From: Dyadobacter diqingensis
GTDB lineage: Bacteria; Bacteroidota; Bacteroidia; Cytophagales; Spirosomataceae
Assembly (NCBI RefSeq): GCF_024220585.1
Contig: NZ_JAMXKF010000009.1
Span: forward strand, 211,213 to 275,212
Length of the DNA stretch: 64,000 nucleotides
Reading direction: 5' to 3'
The notes beneath the pieces were generated by a model. It had not been told where the DNA came from. It was given only the letters and a program-made list of their open reading frames with translations, and did not search any database. Each line of letters starts with the position of its first letter. Positions within the stretch are counted from its first letter, which is position 1. Positions 16,863-26,424 of this stretch are shown piece by piece. A program made the position numbers and the translations under genes.

Positions 16863-17315
16863 TTAATCTAAATTATTGACACTTTTAACAATCAAAAAAC
16901 TATCAAATGATAAGTTTGGTTCAAATGGAACCCATCCATTACTTGTTGATCCATATATAATTAAATCCTTTTCAAGATCAAGGTATGTCTTATTTATAGA
17001 AATCTGGTATAATCGTGTTCGGGATTTTGAACTTCCCTTGAAATAAACAGCCTTATCAGGATAGTAGATAAAGAAAAGTTTAATAGCTTTCATGACCGTT
17101 GCTAAAACTTCTGGCATATCGCCATTGTCGGTTATAGACAAATCATTTTCCTGATGAGTCACTGGATTATAGTCCAGTAAAGCTAGATTGTATATTGCAT
17201 CTGACAACGGTCTAAATTGTATTATCTTTTCAAAAACGCCCCGCTTCCCAATACTTTGGAATTGAAAACGGGTGTTGTCTTTGTTTATATTTAGTGTGTA
17301 TGGTTTGTAATTCAT
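16863..17315 (-). CDS. DUF6934-like protein
   Basis: The protein of about 150 residues starts MNYKPYTLNINKDNTRFQFQ. A beta-rich first half (KRGVFEKIIQFRPLSD, YNLALLDYNPVT) is followed by ITDNGDMPEVLATVMKAI and FFIYYPDKAVYFKGSSKSRTRLYQISINK. That pattern (NGD, YP..., GSxxxRTRLY) matches my memory of the DUF6934 family. Function is unknown. The gene is visibly AT-richer than its neighbours, suggesting transfer. The longer start at 17381 is rejected because its extra residues do not resemble the family and it runs into repeat-like DNA. Confidence 0.7.
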   Translation of the reverse strand: MNYKPYTLNINKDNTRFQFQSIGKRGVFEKIIQFRPLSDAIYNLALLDYNPVTHQENDLSITDNGDMPEVLATVMKAIKLFFIYYPDKAVYFKGSSKSRTRLYQISINKTYLDLEKDLIIYGSTSNGWVPFEPNLSFDSFLIVKSVNNLD

Positions 17316-17435
17316 TACATGCTGATAAGGCAACCTACAATATTGAGTTACGCAGAGCTTCACAGAGTAAAACTTTACCAAACCTGCATTCTCATATCTA
17401 ATACGTAACAGATCAACATAAGTTACACAAGTACA

Positions 17436-17487
17436 AGAAAAAGGAGCCCCACAAAGACAAAACCATCTCTGTGAAACTCCTTTTTTA
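17436..17487 (-). terminator. Terminator of ileS
   Basis: On the minus strand AAAAGGAG...CACAGAG pairs with CTTTGTG...CTCCTTTTT (arms about 17437-17457 and 17466-17486), ending in a U-tract about 35 bp after the ileS stop. CACAGAG blocks here and at 17345-17370 resemble the long inverted repeat at 28.6 kb. Confidence 0.7.
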
Positions 17488-17519
17488 CTCTTCTAACGCT
17501 GCGTTTCCTTACCTACAAA

Positions 17520-20500
17520 TCAGGACACAACTTCAATTTTTACCTTCAATAAGAATTCGTCCATTTCAATCTCAGTGGCAGAACCATTCAGGTCACCAAC
17601 GAGGTTAAGATCCAATGCCTGAACTTCCTGACAGATATATTCCCGGTTAGCAGTAACTGCGCTTGCCAATAATTCATCATTGTTTTGAAGTGTGATCCGG
17701 ATTTTATCCGTTACTTCAAAACCGCTGTCTTTCCGAAGATTTTGAACGCGGTTGACAAAGTCGCGGGCGATACCTTCCAGGCGAAGTTCATCGGTCACGG
17801 TAATATCCAACGCCACGGTTAATCCGTTTTCACTTGCAACCAGCCATCCCGGAACGTCTTCTGTGTAGATTTCCACTTCGTCAATCAAAATCGCGGCTAC
17901 CGGTTGAAGGTCAGTGATTAAATACTGTCCATCTTTTTCCAGTTGTTTGATCTCATTGTTGTCCCAAAGCTTGATCTTCTCCGCCACAGCCTGCATATCC
18001 TTGCCAAACTTTTTACCTAAGACCTTAAAGTTTGGTTTTGCTCTTTTATGGAAGAAACCGTCGTTATCATTGATTGCGTCAACATCTTTCACATTAACTT
18101 CTGAGAGGATAATCGAAGCAACCTGATGGATCTGACGACTTGTTTTTTCTGTCAAAGCCGGGATCAATACTTTTGAAAGTGGCTGACGTACTTTTAGTTT
18201 ATGTTTTTTACGGATCGAATGGACCAGCGAACTGATCGACTGAGCCATTTCCATTGCTTCTTCCAGATCCAGGTCGATGTCGCTATACTCAACAACCGGC
18301 CAATGTGTAAGGTGTACCGAGTCGTATTTTAAGTGGGAATTCGCTTTGATCGATTCTTCTCTTATTCCGTCCGTCAGGCTTTTGTATAACCATTCCGCAA
18401 AGAAAGGAGCAATTGGTGACATCAGCTGTGATACCGTTACCAAACAATGCTGTAAGGTTTCATAAGCTGCTTTTTTATCTTCTGTCAGGCCAGTATTTTC
18501 GCTGGACGGATTCCAGAAACGACGGCGATTCAAACGGATATACCAGTTTGAAAGCTGATCTGTTACGAAATCCTGCACCAAACGGCCCGCTTTTGTCGGG
18601 TTGTAATCGTCAAACTGCTCGCCAACTTCTTTGATCAACGTATTTAGTTTTGACAAAATCCAGCGGTCAAGCTCTGTTCTGCTCTCAACAGGAACTGCTG
18701 TGGCTTCATGGAAATTATAGCCGTCAAGGTTTGCGTAAAGGGCAAAGAAGTTATAAGTGTTCAGCAGCGTTCCGAAAAACTTACGCTGCACTTCCTGGAT
18801 TCCGTCAATATTGAATTTCAGGTTATCCCATGGCTCGGCATTGGTGATCATATACCAGCGCGTCGCGTCAGGGCCATATTTCCCTAAAGTTTCGAATGGA
18901 TCGACGGCGTTTCCAAGACGTTTTGACATCTTGTTTCCGTTTTTATCCAAAACCAAACCAGTGGAAACGACATTTTTAAATGCTACCGAATCAAACAACA
19001 TTCCCGCAATGGCATGGAGCGTGAAGAACCAGCCACGTGTCTGGTCAACACCTTCCGAAATGAAATCTGCCGGATAACTTTCGTTGAAAGTTTCGTGGTT
19101 TTCGAACGGATAATGCCATTGCGCATAAGGCATCGCACCCGAGTCAAACCAAACGTCGATCAGGTCCGGCTCGCGGAACATGACGCTGCCTTGTGATGAA
19201 ACGAAATAGATATTGTCAACATAAGGACGGTGCAGATCGAAATCTCCTTCACCCAGTTTTGCAAGATAGGTTTTGTTGCTCTCGGCTTGTTCTGCTGATA
19301 GTTTGCCGGAAGCATTTGCATTTTCAAGCAATTGTTTCAGTTCGCTGATCGAGCCCACACAAACTTCTTCTCCATCCTCACTCCGCCAGATCGGAAGCGG
19401 TGTTCCCCAGTAACGAGAACGTGATAAGTTCCAGTCAACCAGGTTTTCCAGCCAGTTTCCGAAACGCCCTGTTCCGGTACTTTCCGGTTTCCAGTTGATG
19501 GTTTTGTTCAGTTCAACCAGTTTATCCTTCATCGCCGTGGTTTTGATAAACCAGCTATCCAATGGATAATATAAAACCGGTTTATCTGTACGCCAGCAAT
19601 GCGGATATGTATGTTCGTATTTTTCAACCTTGAAAGCTTTGCCTTCCTCTTTCAGTCTGATCGCGATCAACACGTCAGTTGCACGGAATTCCGGATCAGC
19701 CTGTTCTTCTGCGGAATAATATTCAGGTTTTACAAAACGACCTGCATAGTCTGTGATTTCTTTCACAAAACGTCCGCGACGGTCCACGATCGGTACTTCC
19801 TTGCCGTTTTCATCCTTCACCATAATGGCAGGGATTCCGTTGGCATGAGAAACCCGGAAGTCGTCCGCTCCAAAAGTCGGAGAAGTATGAACAACACCCG
19901 TTCCATCCTCAGTTGTTACGAAATCACCGATAATCACGCGGAAAGCTGGTTTTTCGGGCTGAACGTAAGGCATCAGTTGCTCGTATTCAACACCTTCCAG
20001 ATCTTTTCCTTTAAATTCCTTCAAAACAGTCCACGGCAATAACTTCTTATCGCTCAGCGCATAATTTTCAAAGTCTCCGTCTTTACCCTTTTCGGTAAAA
20101 TATTTACCAATCAGATCCTTAGCCAGAATCACCTCGACAGGCTCATAGGTATAAGGGTTGAAGGTTTTTACCAATACATAGGTAATGTTAGCGCCAACCG
20201 TCAACGCTGAGTTTGCAGGCAAAGTCCATGGTGTTGTTGTCCAGGCCAATATGCGCAGGTCAACCAGTCCGTTAACGTCAGCAAAAACAGGATAACTTTC
20301 TACCGCTTTTACCTTAAACATTGCTACAATCGTCGTGTCTTTCACGTCTTTGTAGGTGCCAGGCATGTTCAGCTCGTGCGACGAAAGACCTGTGCCGGCA
20401 GCTGGTGAATAAGGCTGAATGGTGTAACCTTTATATAATAATCCTTTGTCGTAAAGCTTTTTAAGTAGGCTCCAAAGGCTTTCGATGTAATTGTTTTCGT

Positions 20501-20951
20501 AGGTTACATACGGGTTTTCAAGATCCACCCAGTAGCCCATTTTTTCAGTAAGATCATTCCATTGGTCGGTAAATTTCATGACCGTCTGGCGACATCTTTC
20601 ATTGTATTCTTCTACCGAAATCGTTTTTCCGATATCGTCTTTTGTAATGCCAAGTTCTTTTTCAACCTGCAATTCAACAGGCAGACCGTGTGTATCCCAG
20701 CCACCTTTACGTTTCACCTGAAAGCCCTGAAGTGTTTTATAACGACAGAAAATATCCTTAATCGAACGCGCCATTACGTGGTGAATACCCGGAGTTCCGT
20801 TTGCGGAGGGAGGGCCTTCGTAAAAAGTAAATGAGGGAGAACCTTCACGCGTATCAACCGACGCTTCAAATATTCTATTGTCTTTCCAGAATTTCAGTAT
20901 ATCATCACCAATTTGTGGATAACTGAGGTTTTTATACTCTTTGTAGTTCAT
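17520..20951 (-). CDS. ileS: Isoleucine--tRNA ligase
   Basis: The 1143-residue class I synthetase shows the HIGH-equivalent signature in SANGTPGIHHVMAR (about residues 49-62), the CP1 editing domain (TTPWTLPANSAL region), the WFDSGAMPYAQWHYP segment, and the KMSKS-equivalent NKMSKRLGNAVDP. The anticodon-binding region (DRWILSKLNTLIKEV) and a long C-terminal extension give the length typical of IleS of this subtype. It charges tRNA-Ile and edits valine. The gene stands alone with its own terminator. Numerous plus-strand ORFs inside it are shadows. Confidence 0.99.
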   Translation of the reverse strand: MNYKEYKNLSYPQIGDDILKFWKDNRIFEASVDTREGSPSFTFYEGPPSANGTPGIHHVMARSIKDIFCRYKTLQGFQVKRKGGWDTHGLPVELQVEKELGITKDDIGKTISVEEYNERCRQTVMKFTDQWNDLTEKMGYWVDLENPYVTYENNYIESLWSLLKKLYDKGLLYKGYTIQPYSPAAGTGLSSHELNMPGTYKDVKDTTIVAMFKVKAVESYPVFADVNGLVDLRILAWTTTPWTLPANSALTVGANITYVLVKTFNPYTYEPVEVILAKDLIGKYFTEKGKDGDFENYALSDKKLLPWTVLKEFKGKDLEGVEYEQLMPYVQPEKPAFRVIIGDFVTTEDGTGVVHTSPTFGADDFRVSHANGIPAIMVKDENGKEVPIVDRRGRFVKEITDYAGRFVKPEYYSAEEQADPEFRATDVLIAIRLKEEGKAFKVEKYEHTYPHCWRTDKPVLYYPLDSWFIKTTAMKDKLVELNKTINWKPESTGTGRFGNWLENLVDWNLSRSRYWGTPLPIWRSEDGEEVCVGSISELKQLLENANASGKLSAEQAESNKTYLAKLGEGDFDLHRPYVDNIYFVSSQGSVMFREPDLIDVWFDSGAMPYAQWHYPFENHETFNESYPADFISEGVDQTRGWFFTLHAIAGMLFDSVAFKNVVSTGLVLDKNGNKMSKRLGNAVDPFETLGKYGPDATRWYMITNAEPWDNLKFNIDGIQEVQRKFFGTLLNTYNFFALYANLDGYNFHEATAVPVESRTELDRWILSKLNTLIKEVGEQFDDYNPTKAGRLVQDFVTDQLSNWYIRLNRRRFWNPSSENTGLTEDKKAAYETLQHCLVTVSQLMSPIAPFFAEWLYKSLTDGIREESIKANSHLKYDSVHLTHWPVVEYSDIDLDLEEAMEMAQSISSLVHSIRKKHKLKVRQPLSKVLIPALTEKTSRQIHQVASIILSEVNVKDVDAINDNDGFFHKRAKPNFKVLGKKFGKDMQAVAEKIKLWDNNEIKQLEKDGQYLITDLQPVAAILIDEVEIYTEDVPGWLVASENGLTVALDITVTDELRLEGIARDFVNRVQNLRKDSGFEVTDKIRITLQNNDELLASAVTANREYICQEVQALDLNLVGDLNGSATEIEMDEFLLKVKIEVVS

Positions 20952-21290
20952 ATTGGCTGTTAGCTGCCAGCGGTTGGCTGTCAGCTTCGTTATTTGGCAC
21001 TTTCTAAATTTTCAGACCGCAAATTTACGGATTTTTTGGGTGAAAGGGAAGGAGAGGGAATAATGATTACAGCTTAGATTTGTTATCGATCTAAAAAATG
21101 GAAAAAGAAATCGTAAATAAGCCAGTCTGCACGCAGAACAGGAAGTTGAGAAAACTGCTGTTTTGAATATCTAAAAGTTGAATGAGAAGAATTATTGTTT
21201 TCAAGTAACACAATCAAAACACCCATTTCAGCGAAATAGACCTATATTTCCATTATATTGCCACCCGAAATAACCAACATCGAAAATTAA
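20952..21290. other. Intergenic region upstream of ileS and carbonic anhydrase
   Basis: This 339-bp divergent region holds no ORF or RNA gene that I can support. There is an imperfect repeat TTGGCTGTTAGCTGCCAGCGG / TTGGCTGTCAGC just upstream of ileS (20953-20985). No T-box motif is visible, as expected for this phylum. Confidence 0.4.
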
Positions 21291-21923
21291 ATGGAATTAT
21301 ATCAAAGACTTCTGGAAGCGAATAAAGACTGGGCAGTGAAAAAACTGGAACTGGATGAGCATTATTTTGACAGACTTTCTGCCGATCAAAAACCTGATTT
21401 TCTTTGGATCGGATGTTCCGATAGCCGGGTGCCTGCTGAGGAACTTACAGGCGCACGTCCTGGTGATATGTTTGTTCACAGAAATGTCGCGAATCTTGTC
21501 GTAAGTACGGACATGAACATGTTGAGTGTACTCCAGTATGCCGTTGAAGTTTTAAAAGTAAGGCATATTCTGGTTGTCGGGCATTATGGATGCGGAGGCG
21601 TAAAGGCTGCCATGACGCACCAGGATCTGGGATTGATCAATAAATGGCTGCGTAATATTAAAGATGTTTATCAAAAACATGCGGTTGAACTGGATGCGAT
21701 TGAAGAGGAAACTGCGCGTACCAACCGTTTGGTTGAGCTTAATGTTGTAGAGCAGGTGAACAACCTTTTGAAAACGACTATTATTCAGAAAGCATGGAAT
21801 CGCGGTCAAAAGCTGCATTTGCACGGATGGGTATTCGGGCTTAACAACGGGATCATCAAACCGATTATTGACTTGCCGGCAGGCAGTGAAATTGCAGATA
21901 TCTATCGATATGACTTTGAATAA
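21291..21923 (+). CDS. can: Beta-class carbonic anhydrase
   Basis: The 210-residue protein has all beta-CA zinc ligands: Cys42 and the Asp44/Arg46 dyad in GCSDSRVP, then His98 and Cys101 in GHYGCGGV. The FVHRNVANLV segment and the C-terminal LHGWVFGLNNG match the E. coli Can-type group. It interconverts CO2 and bicarbonate in the cytosol, supplying bicarbonate to carboxylases. Single gene with its own terminator. Confidence 0.97.
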   Translation: MELYQRLLEANKDWAVKKLELDEHYFDRLSADQKPDFLWIGCSDSRVPAEELTGARPGDMFVHRNVANLVVSTDMNMLSVLQYAVEVLKVRHILVVGHYGCGGVKAAMTHQDLGLINKWLRNIKDVYQKHAVELDAIEEETARTNRLVELNVVEQVNNLLKTTIIQKAWNRGQKLHLHGWVFGLNNGIIKPIIDLPAGSEIADIYRYDFE

Positions 21924-21925
21924 AT

Positions 21926-21963
21926 AAAAAATGGCGCAGGATTTATTTTCTGCGCCATTTTTC
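21926..21963. terminator. Bidirectional terminator between carbonic anhydrase and GH16
   Basis: Arms AAAAATGGCGCAG (21927-21939) and CTGCGCCATTTTT (21950-21962) are perfect over 13 bp. The A- and T-rich ends give U-tracts both ways. The segment GCAGGATTTATTTTCT (21936-21951) recurs exactly in the rfbC terminator at 31528-31543. Confidence 0.9.
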
Positions 21964-21981
21964 TTTAAGGTCTGAACCACA

Positions 21982-22803
21982 TTATTTCTGATAAACCCGA
22001 ACGTAGTCGATTTCGTAACGGGCAGGGAATTCAGTTTTAGAAGGATCGCCTCCATTATCACCTCCAATGGCCATCCCGATTAAAATGTAGTGTGGCTGGC
22101 GGAAAGGATTTTTACGCGGCTCTTTCGCATTGTACGTTTTTTCGAGATCAATGGAATTCATCAAAAGATCATCTACATAGAGCCTGATGCTTTTCTCGTC
22201 CCAATCCATTCGCCAAACGTGAAATTTATTCGACCATTCGGGATCGTTAAATTCTGAAACCGGCTTTTTTACGGTACTCCATATTCCTTTCCATTTTTCC
22301 ATAGAACCCCAAACCGCATTGGCCAGAATCGTTCCGCGATAAAATTCCATGATATCTATTTCGCCGTTCTCTGGCCATTCTCCCTCATTTCCAAGTGTCC
22401 AAAAAGCTGGCCACATACCCGACCGTGTGTCTATTTTTGCTTTCATTTCAAAACGTCCATATTGAAAACTCTGCATACCCTGTGTAATGAGACTGGCAGA
22501 GGTGTAATGTGCAGTGGGGCGTTCTTCCTTCCAGTTTTTACTTCCGGCAATATAATTTGGGTTTTTAACCTCCTCTTTACGTGCTTCAATGGTCAGCATG
22601 CCGTTTTTGCAATAGGCGTTATCTTCCTGAAACCATTGGAACTCGTGGTTGCGAACAAAACCTTTTTCTGCTTTCCAGTTCTTCGGACTTGGTTTACCGT
22701 CAATGTTAAATTCATCGGACCATACCAGTTTCCACTGTGCCTGGGACGAAACGCTGAGCAGTAGAAAGAGACCGGAAATAATAAATGTGGAACTGATTTT
22801 CAT
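21982..22803 (-). CDS. Glycoside hydrolase family 16 (beta-glucanase/laminarinase-like), secreted
   Basis: The 273-residue protein has a signal peptide (FIISGLFLLLSVSSQA/Q) and a GH16 jelly roll with the catalytic signature GEIDIMEF, in which the first Glu is the nucleophile and the second the acid/base (ExDxxE). Other GH16 marks are LVWSDEFNIDGKP, GRFEMKAKIDTRSGMWPAFW, the KFHVWRMDWDEKSIRLYVDD strand and the final YEIDYVRVYQK. GH16 enzymes cut beta-1,3/1,4-glucans, agars or carrageenans; laminarinase-type activity is the likeliest. There is no carbohydrate-binding module and no SusCD pair nearby. Confidence 0.93.
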   Translation of the reverse strand: MKISSTFIISGLFLLLSVSSQAQWKLVWSDEFNIDGKPSPKNWKAEKGFVRNHEFQWFQEDNAYCKNGMLTIEARKEEVKNPNYIAGSKNWKEERPTAHYTSASLITQGMQSFQYGRFEMKAKIDTRSGMWPAFWTLGNEGEWPENGEIDIMEFYRGTILANAVWGSMEKWKGIWSTVKKPVSEFNDPEWSNKFHVWRMDWDEKSIRLYVDDLLMNSIDLEKTYNAKEPRKNPFRQPHYILIGMAIGGDNGGDPSKTEFPARYEIDYVRVYQK

Positions 22804-23027
22804 ATCAAAGTGAGTGGGATAGGTATTTAAAAGCGGTTTAAGTTAACATTAATAATGATTGGAAGGGGTTTTAGCAGCATTTATTATGCTATCTTCCCTC
22901 ATGTTAAAAGTGAGTTTTTTATGAAAAAGACTTGATGTTATAACCTAAAGACTACAAATGTTGTTGTGCTAATAACTTATGTAAGCATCGTCGGCGATGT
23001 GATTTGAATTCAGTAATTTGAAAGTGA

Positions 23028-24035
23028 ATGAATAAGATTGTTGTTTTAGCTCAGAAGGCAGGTTTGGATGGTTTTTTACTTGCGCTAATTGGTATGATCG
23101 GCCTGGCCTATGTTTGGCCGTATCCGGGGATGAAAACGAGTCCGGTGCCGTTGAATGAAATTGCAACTTATGGCGTTTCGGTTGTTTTCTTTTTTTACGG
23201 GCTGCGACTGAGTCCTGAGAAACTAAAAGCAGGACTTACGAACTGGCGCCTGCATGCGATGATCCATATTTCCACTTTTGTTTTCTTTCCCCTGATAGCA
23301 CTGGCTTGCCGCCCACTTTTCGCCGGTTCGGAAAATGAAATGTTGTGGTTATCCATTTTTTTTCTGACCACATTGCCTTCAACCGTTTCTTCTGCGGTGG
23401 TGATGGTTTCAATCGCGAACGGTAATATTCCGGCCGCGATTTTTAATGCCAGTATATCCAGTTTGCTTGGTGTTTTTATCACGCCGTTATGGATGGGTCT
23501 TGTGCTGGACATGGCTTCTGGTCATTTTGATTTGATGGGAGTAGTCGGAAAACTGTCTTTGCAAGTAGTATTACCGGTTGGTTTGGGACTGCTGTTAAAT
23601 AAGTCGTGGGGAGGCTTTGCGGAAAGGAATAAAAAGAACATCCGGTATTTTGATCAGTCGACGATTTTGCTGATTGTTTATACCTCCTTTTGCGAGTCGT
23701 TCGGCGAACATTTATTTAGTGGATTTGAAATTAAAGATATCGTACTTTTAGGAATAGGAATGCTGGTGCTGTTCTTTCTGATCTTTTTAATGCTGAGGTT
23801 TTTTAGTCGTTTATTGCATTTTAGTAGGGAAGATGAGATAACAGCAGTATTTTGTGGTTCCAAAAAATCTCTGATCCAGGGGGCTGTCATGTCCAAAGTT
23901 CTTTTCTCAGGTGCGTCGTATGCCGGTGTGATGTTGCTGCCGATTATGCTTTATCACGCTTTACAGCTGATTGCTGCCAGTGTGCTGGCGCAACGGATGG
24001 CAAGGAAGAATTCGGAAATAACAGAGGCTCAGTAA
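23028..24035 (+). CDS. Bile acid:sodium symporter-like membrane carrier (SBF-like/YfeH type)
   Basis: The 335-residue protein has about ten hydrophobic helices. Signatures are VVFFFYGLRLSPEKLKAGL, FFLTTLPSTVSSAVVMVSIA, NGNIPAAIFNASISSLLGVF and, late, GSKKSLIQGAVMSKVLF, which match the SBF-like (PF13593) branch rather than classical ASBT. These carriers move organic anions with Na+; the substrate is unknown. It leads a plus-strand group followed after 39 bp by DUF4230 and then by a glutamine-synthetase-like gene. Confidence 0.88.
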   Translation: MNKIVVLAQKAGLDGFLLALIGMIGLAYVWPYPGMKTSPVPLNEIATYGVSVVFFFYGLRLSPEKLKAGLTNWRLHAMIHISTFVFFPLIALACRPLFAGSENEMLWLSIFFLTTLPSTVSSAVVMVSIANGNIPAAIFNASISSLLGVFITPLWMGLVLDMASGHFDLMGVVGKLSLQVVLPVGLGLLLNKSWGGFAERNKKNIRYFDQSTILLIVYTSFCESFGEHLFSGFEIKDIVLLGIGMLVLFFLIFLMLRFFSRLLHFSREDEITAVFCGSKKSLIQGAVMSKVLFSGASYAGVMLLPIMLYHALQLIAASVLAQRMARKNSEITEAQ

Positions 24036-24074
24036 TGGTTTGCGTCAGAGATATTTTTCATTTAAAAAAGTATT

Positions 24075-24698
24075 ATGCGATTAATTCCTTTCATTCTGCG
24101 ACTGATTTTATTTGTACTTATTCTGGCAGGATTAAAATCGATATGGGATAATTTCAGTACCGGAAACTGGATTCCCGACTGGATTTCAGGAAAAGATAAA
24201 ACCGAAACCGTTCATACTTTGGTGTTGCAGGAAATGACTGCGATGGGTAAACTGGAACTGGTGAAATATAATTTTAAGGATGTGGTGGAGCAGGAGGTTG
24301 TAAAAACCTGGCTGCCGAATGCCAAAGCTGTCTTGATTGTGCAGGGCGAAGCGATAGGCTGTGTGGATCTGACCAAAATACAGATTGCGGATATAACGTC
24401 GGAGCAGGAAACACTGGTGGTAAACATGCCTGAACCGGAACTATGTGTTTTTAAAATTGACCATGAACGTTCCAAAGTTTACAACACGGAGTATGCTTTT
24501 ATGGAAGAAGGAAAACTGGTCAATGAAGCATACCTGCAAGCCGAAAAACAAATTCAAAAATCGGCGCTGGATATGGGAATTCTGGATCAGACAAAAGAAA
24601 ATGCCACAAAAATATTAACACCGATGCTGGAAAAGGCTTCCGGTAAAAAGGTAATGCTTAAATTTCCGATGAGTGCCAAAATAGATAAATTACGTTAA
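24075..24698 (+). CDS. DUF4230 membrane-anchored protein
   Basis: The 207-residue protein has one N-terminal transmembrane helix (LILFVLILAGL) and a soluble domain typical of DUF4230 (TVHTLVLQEMTAMGKLELVKYNFKDVVE, AVLIVQGEAIGCVDL, VVNMPEPEL, then YAFMEEGKLVNEAYLQAEKQIQ). The family is widespread in Bacteroidota and of unknown function. It starts 39 bp after the SBF-like carrier and ends 13 bp before the glutamine-synthetase-like gene, so the three are probably co-transcribed. Confidence 0.85.
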   Translation: MRLIPFILRLILFVLILAGLKSIWDNFSTGNWIPDWISGKDKTETVHTLVLQEMTAMGKLELVKYNFKDVVEQEVVKTWLPNAKAVLIVQGEAIGCVDLTKIQIADITSEQETLVVNMPEPELCVFKIDHERSKVYNTEYAFMEEGKLVNEAYLQAEKQIQKSALDMGILDQTKENATKILTPMLEKASGKKVMLKFPMSAKIDKLR

Positions 24699-24711
24699 CC
24701 ATAACTTTCCT

Positions 24712-26091
24712 ATGCCCGTTAAAGGTTTTCTCACACAGGAGGATTTTGAAAAAAAGGTTGAGCTTGAAGAATTGGAAACGGTGATCGTAGCCTTTACAGA
24801 TCACTACGGCAGGCTGATGGGAAAGCGGGTGGATGCGGATTATTTTATCGATAGTGTGCTGAAATCCGGTACACATGGTTGTGATTATCTGCTTACAACG
24901 GATATGGAAATGGAGCCGGTACCGGGGTACTCTTATGCCAATTGGGAACTGGGTTATGGCGATTTTCACATGGTTCCTGATTTGTCGACCTTACGGATAG
25001 CCGATTGGCTGGAAAAAACGGCATTGGTAATTTGTGATGTTTTTGATGAAAAAACACATGCACCTGTACCGGTTGCACCCCGGTCGATATTGAACAAACA
25101 GCTGGAAAATGCAGCAGGTTTTGATCATCTGAAATGTTTTGCGGCCTCCGAACTGGAATATTATCTGCTTGAAAATACCTACAAAGACGCATTCGAAAAA
25201 CATTATCAGGATTTAACGCCGGCGGGATATTACCTGGAAGATTACCATATTCTTCAGGGAACGCGGAATGAAAAATATACTTCGGCAGTTCGTCGTCATT
25301 TGAAAAACTCAGGCGTCCCGATCGAAACTTCGAAAGGCGAATGGGGCCTGGGGCAGCATGAATTAAATGTCCGGTATGCTGAGGCGCTACCAATGGCGGA
25401 TAATCATGTGATCTATAAACAATGCATGAAAGAAGTGGCCGATGCGATGGGCTTTTCGGTCACGTTTATGGCAAAGTTTGCGACGGGACAAGCAGGTTCC
25501 AGCAGTCACATTCATATGAGTTTGTGGAAAGACGGGAAAAATGCGTTTGCCGGCGATCAGCAATTTGGTCCGGTGAAAGGGTCGGATATTTTTCGCTGGT
25601 TTTTAGGTGGCTGGATTAAACATGTGCCGGACGTTATGCCTTTTTACGCACCAACGGTCAATTCGTATAAACGTTTCGTAGACGGTTCATGGGCTCCAAC
25701 ACGTTTGGCGTGGAGTTATGATAACCGGACAGCGGGGTTCAGGGTTGTTGGGCAAGGATCAAGTTTAAGGATTGAATGCAGAATTCCCGGTGCGGATTGT
25801 AATCCATACCTTGCTTTCGCGGCCTCGCTTGCGTCAGGTCTGGCGGGAATAAAAAACAAAATTGAACCACCGGAATGTTTTGTCGGGGATATCTACGCGG
25901 CGGCACATTTGCCGAGAGTGCCTTACACCCTGGCGGAAGCAACTGCTATTTTTGAACAAAGTGCATTTGCGAAAGAGACGTTTGGAAAGGATGTGGTGGA
26001 GCATTACGTTCATTTTTTCAAAACAGAGCAGCATGCCTATGACATGTCGGTAACGGATTGGGAGCGGAAACGATATTTTGAAAGGATTTGA
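24712..26091 (+). CDS. Glutamine synthetase family protein (gamma-glutamyl-amine ligase-like)
   Basis: The 459-residue protein has the GS N-terminal beta-grasp region (VIVAFTDHYGRLMGKRVD) and a catalytic barrel with ASELEYYLL, the Glu-rich WGLGQHELNVRYAEAL, the GQAGSSSHIHMSLW substrate/ammonia segment, and RLAWSYDNRTAGFRV in place of the usual RSA/RIP motifs. This fits the GlnA-like/PuuA group that joins glutamate to amines, better than a housekeeping GS. The nearby SDR and aldehyde dehydrogenase genes would suit oxidation of a gamma-glutamylated amine, but no amine oxidase or gamma-glutamyl hydrolase is present. Confidence 0.85.
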   Translation: MPVKGFLTQEDFEKKVELEELETVIVAFTDHYGRLMGKRVDADYFIDSVLKSGTHGCDYLLTTDMEMEPVPGYSYANWELGYGDFHMVPDLSTLRIADWLEKTALVICDVFDEKTHAPVPVAPRSILNKQLENAAGFDHLKCFAASELEYYLLENTYKDAFEKHYQDLTPAGYYLEDYHILQGTRNEKYTSAVRRHLKNSGVPIETSKGEWGLGQHELNVRYAEALPMADNHVIYKQCMKEVADAMGFSVTFMAKFATGQAGSSSHIHMSLWKDGKNAFAGDQQFGPVKGSDIFRWFLGGWIKHVPDVMPFYAPTVNSYKRFVDGSWAPTRLAWSYDNRTAGFRVVGQGSSLRIECRIPGADCNPYLAFAASLASGLAGIKNKIEPPECFVGDIYAAAHLPRVPYTLAEATAIFEQSAFAKETFGKDVVEHYVHFFKTEQHAYDMSVTDWERKRYFERI

Positions 26092-26158
26092 GGATTTTAG
26101 TCATGTGATGGCTGACTGTTTTTGGCAAATGTAATAAGAATTGAAGCCGACGACAGGA

Positions 26159-26346
26159 GACTCGTAAGGAGTCGGGTGGGGTGGTTGAGCAAGTCTATTG
26201 CTATAAACAAGATGCTCCCAAAGGAGCGTGACAGAAAATCGGTGGTGTTTTGATAGGCTGTTTAGTTTTGGCTATTGATGGCCACGTAGTGGTTCCCTGT
26301 TTATAGAAAGTGCTTGGATTTATTGATACCTGGCTCCGTGGGAGCC
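26159..26346. repeat. Cluster of REP-like palindromes
   Basis: The 333-bp gap 26092-26424 contains four short-loop palindromes: GACTC-n5-GAGTC (26159-26173), GCTCC-n4-GGAGC (26214-26227), CCAC-n3-GTGG (26282-26292) and GGCTCC-GTG-GGAGCC (26332-26346). ATAAACAAGATGCTCC before the second is nearly the complement of the sequence after the fourth (GGAGCCTCCTGTTTAT), giving a BIME-like inverted layout. There is no coding potential. Confidence 0.7.
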
Positions 26347-26424
26347 TCCTGTTTATGCTTAATGAACTAAATACCATACATACAAACTCAATTACTATTA
26401 TTCAATCCCTTAATACATTAACCA

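Noticed and set aside
20952..21290. T-box riboswitch upstream of ileS
   Set aside because: No T-box sequence or terminator/antiterminator pair is visible, and T-boxes are not expected in this phylum.
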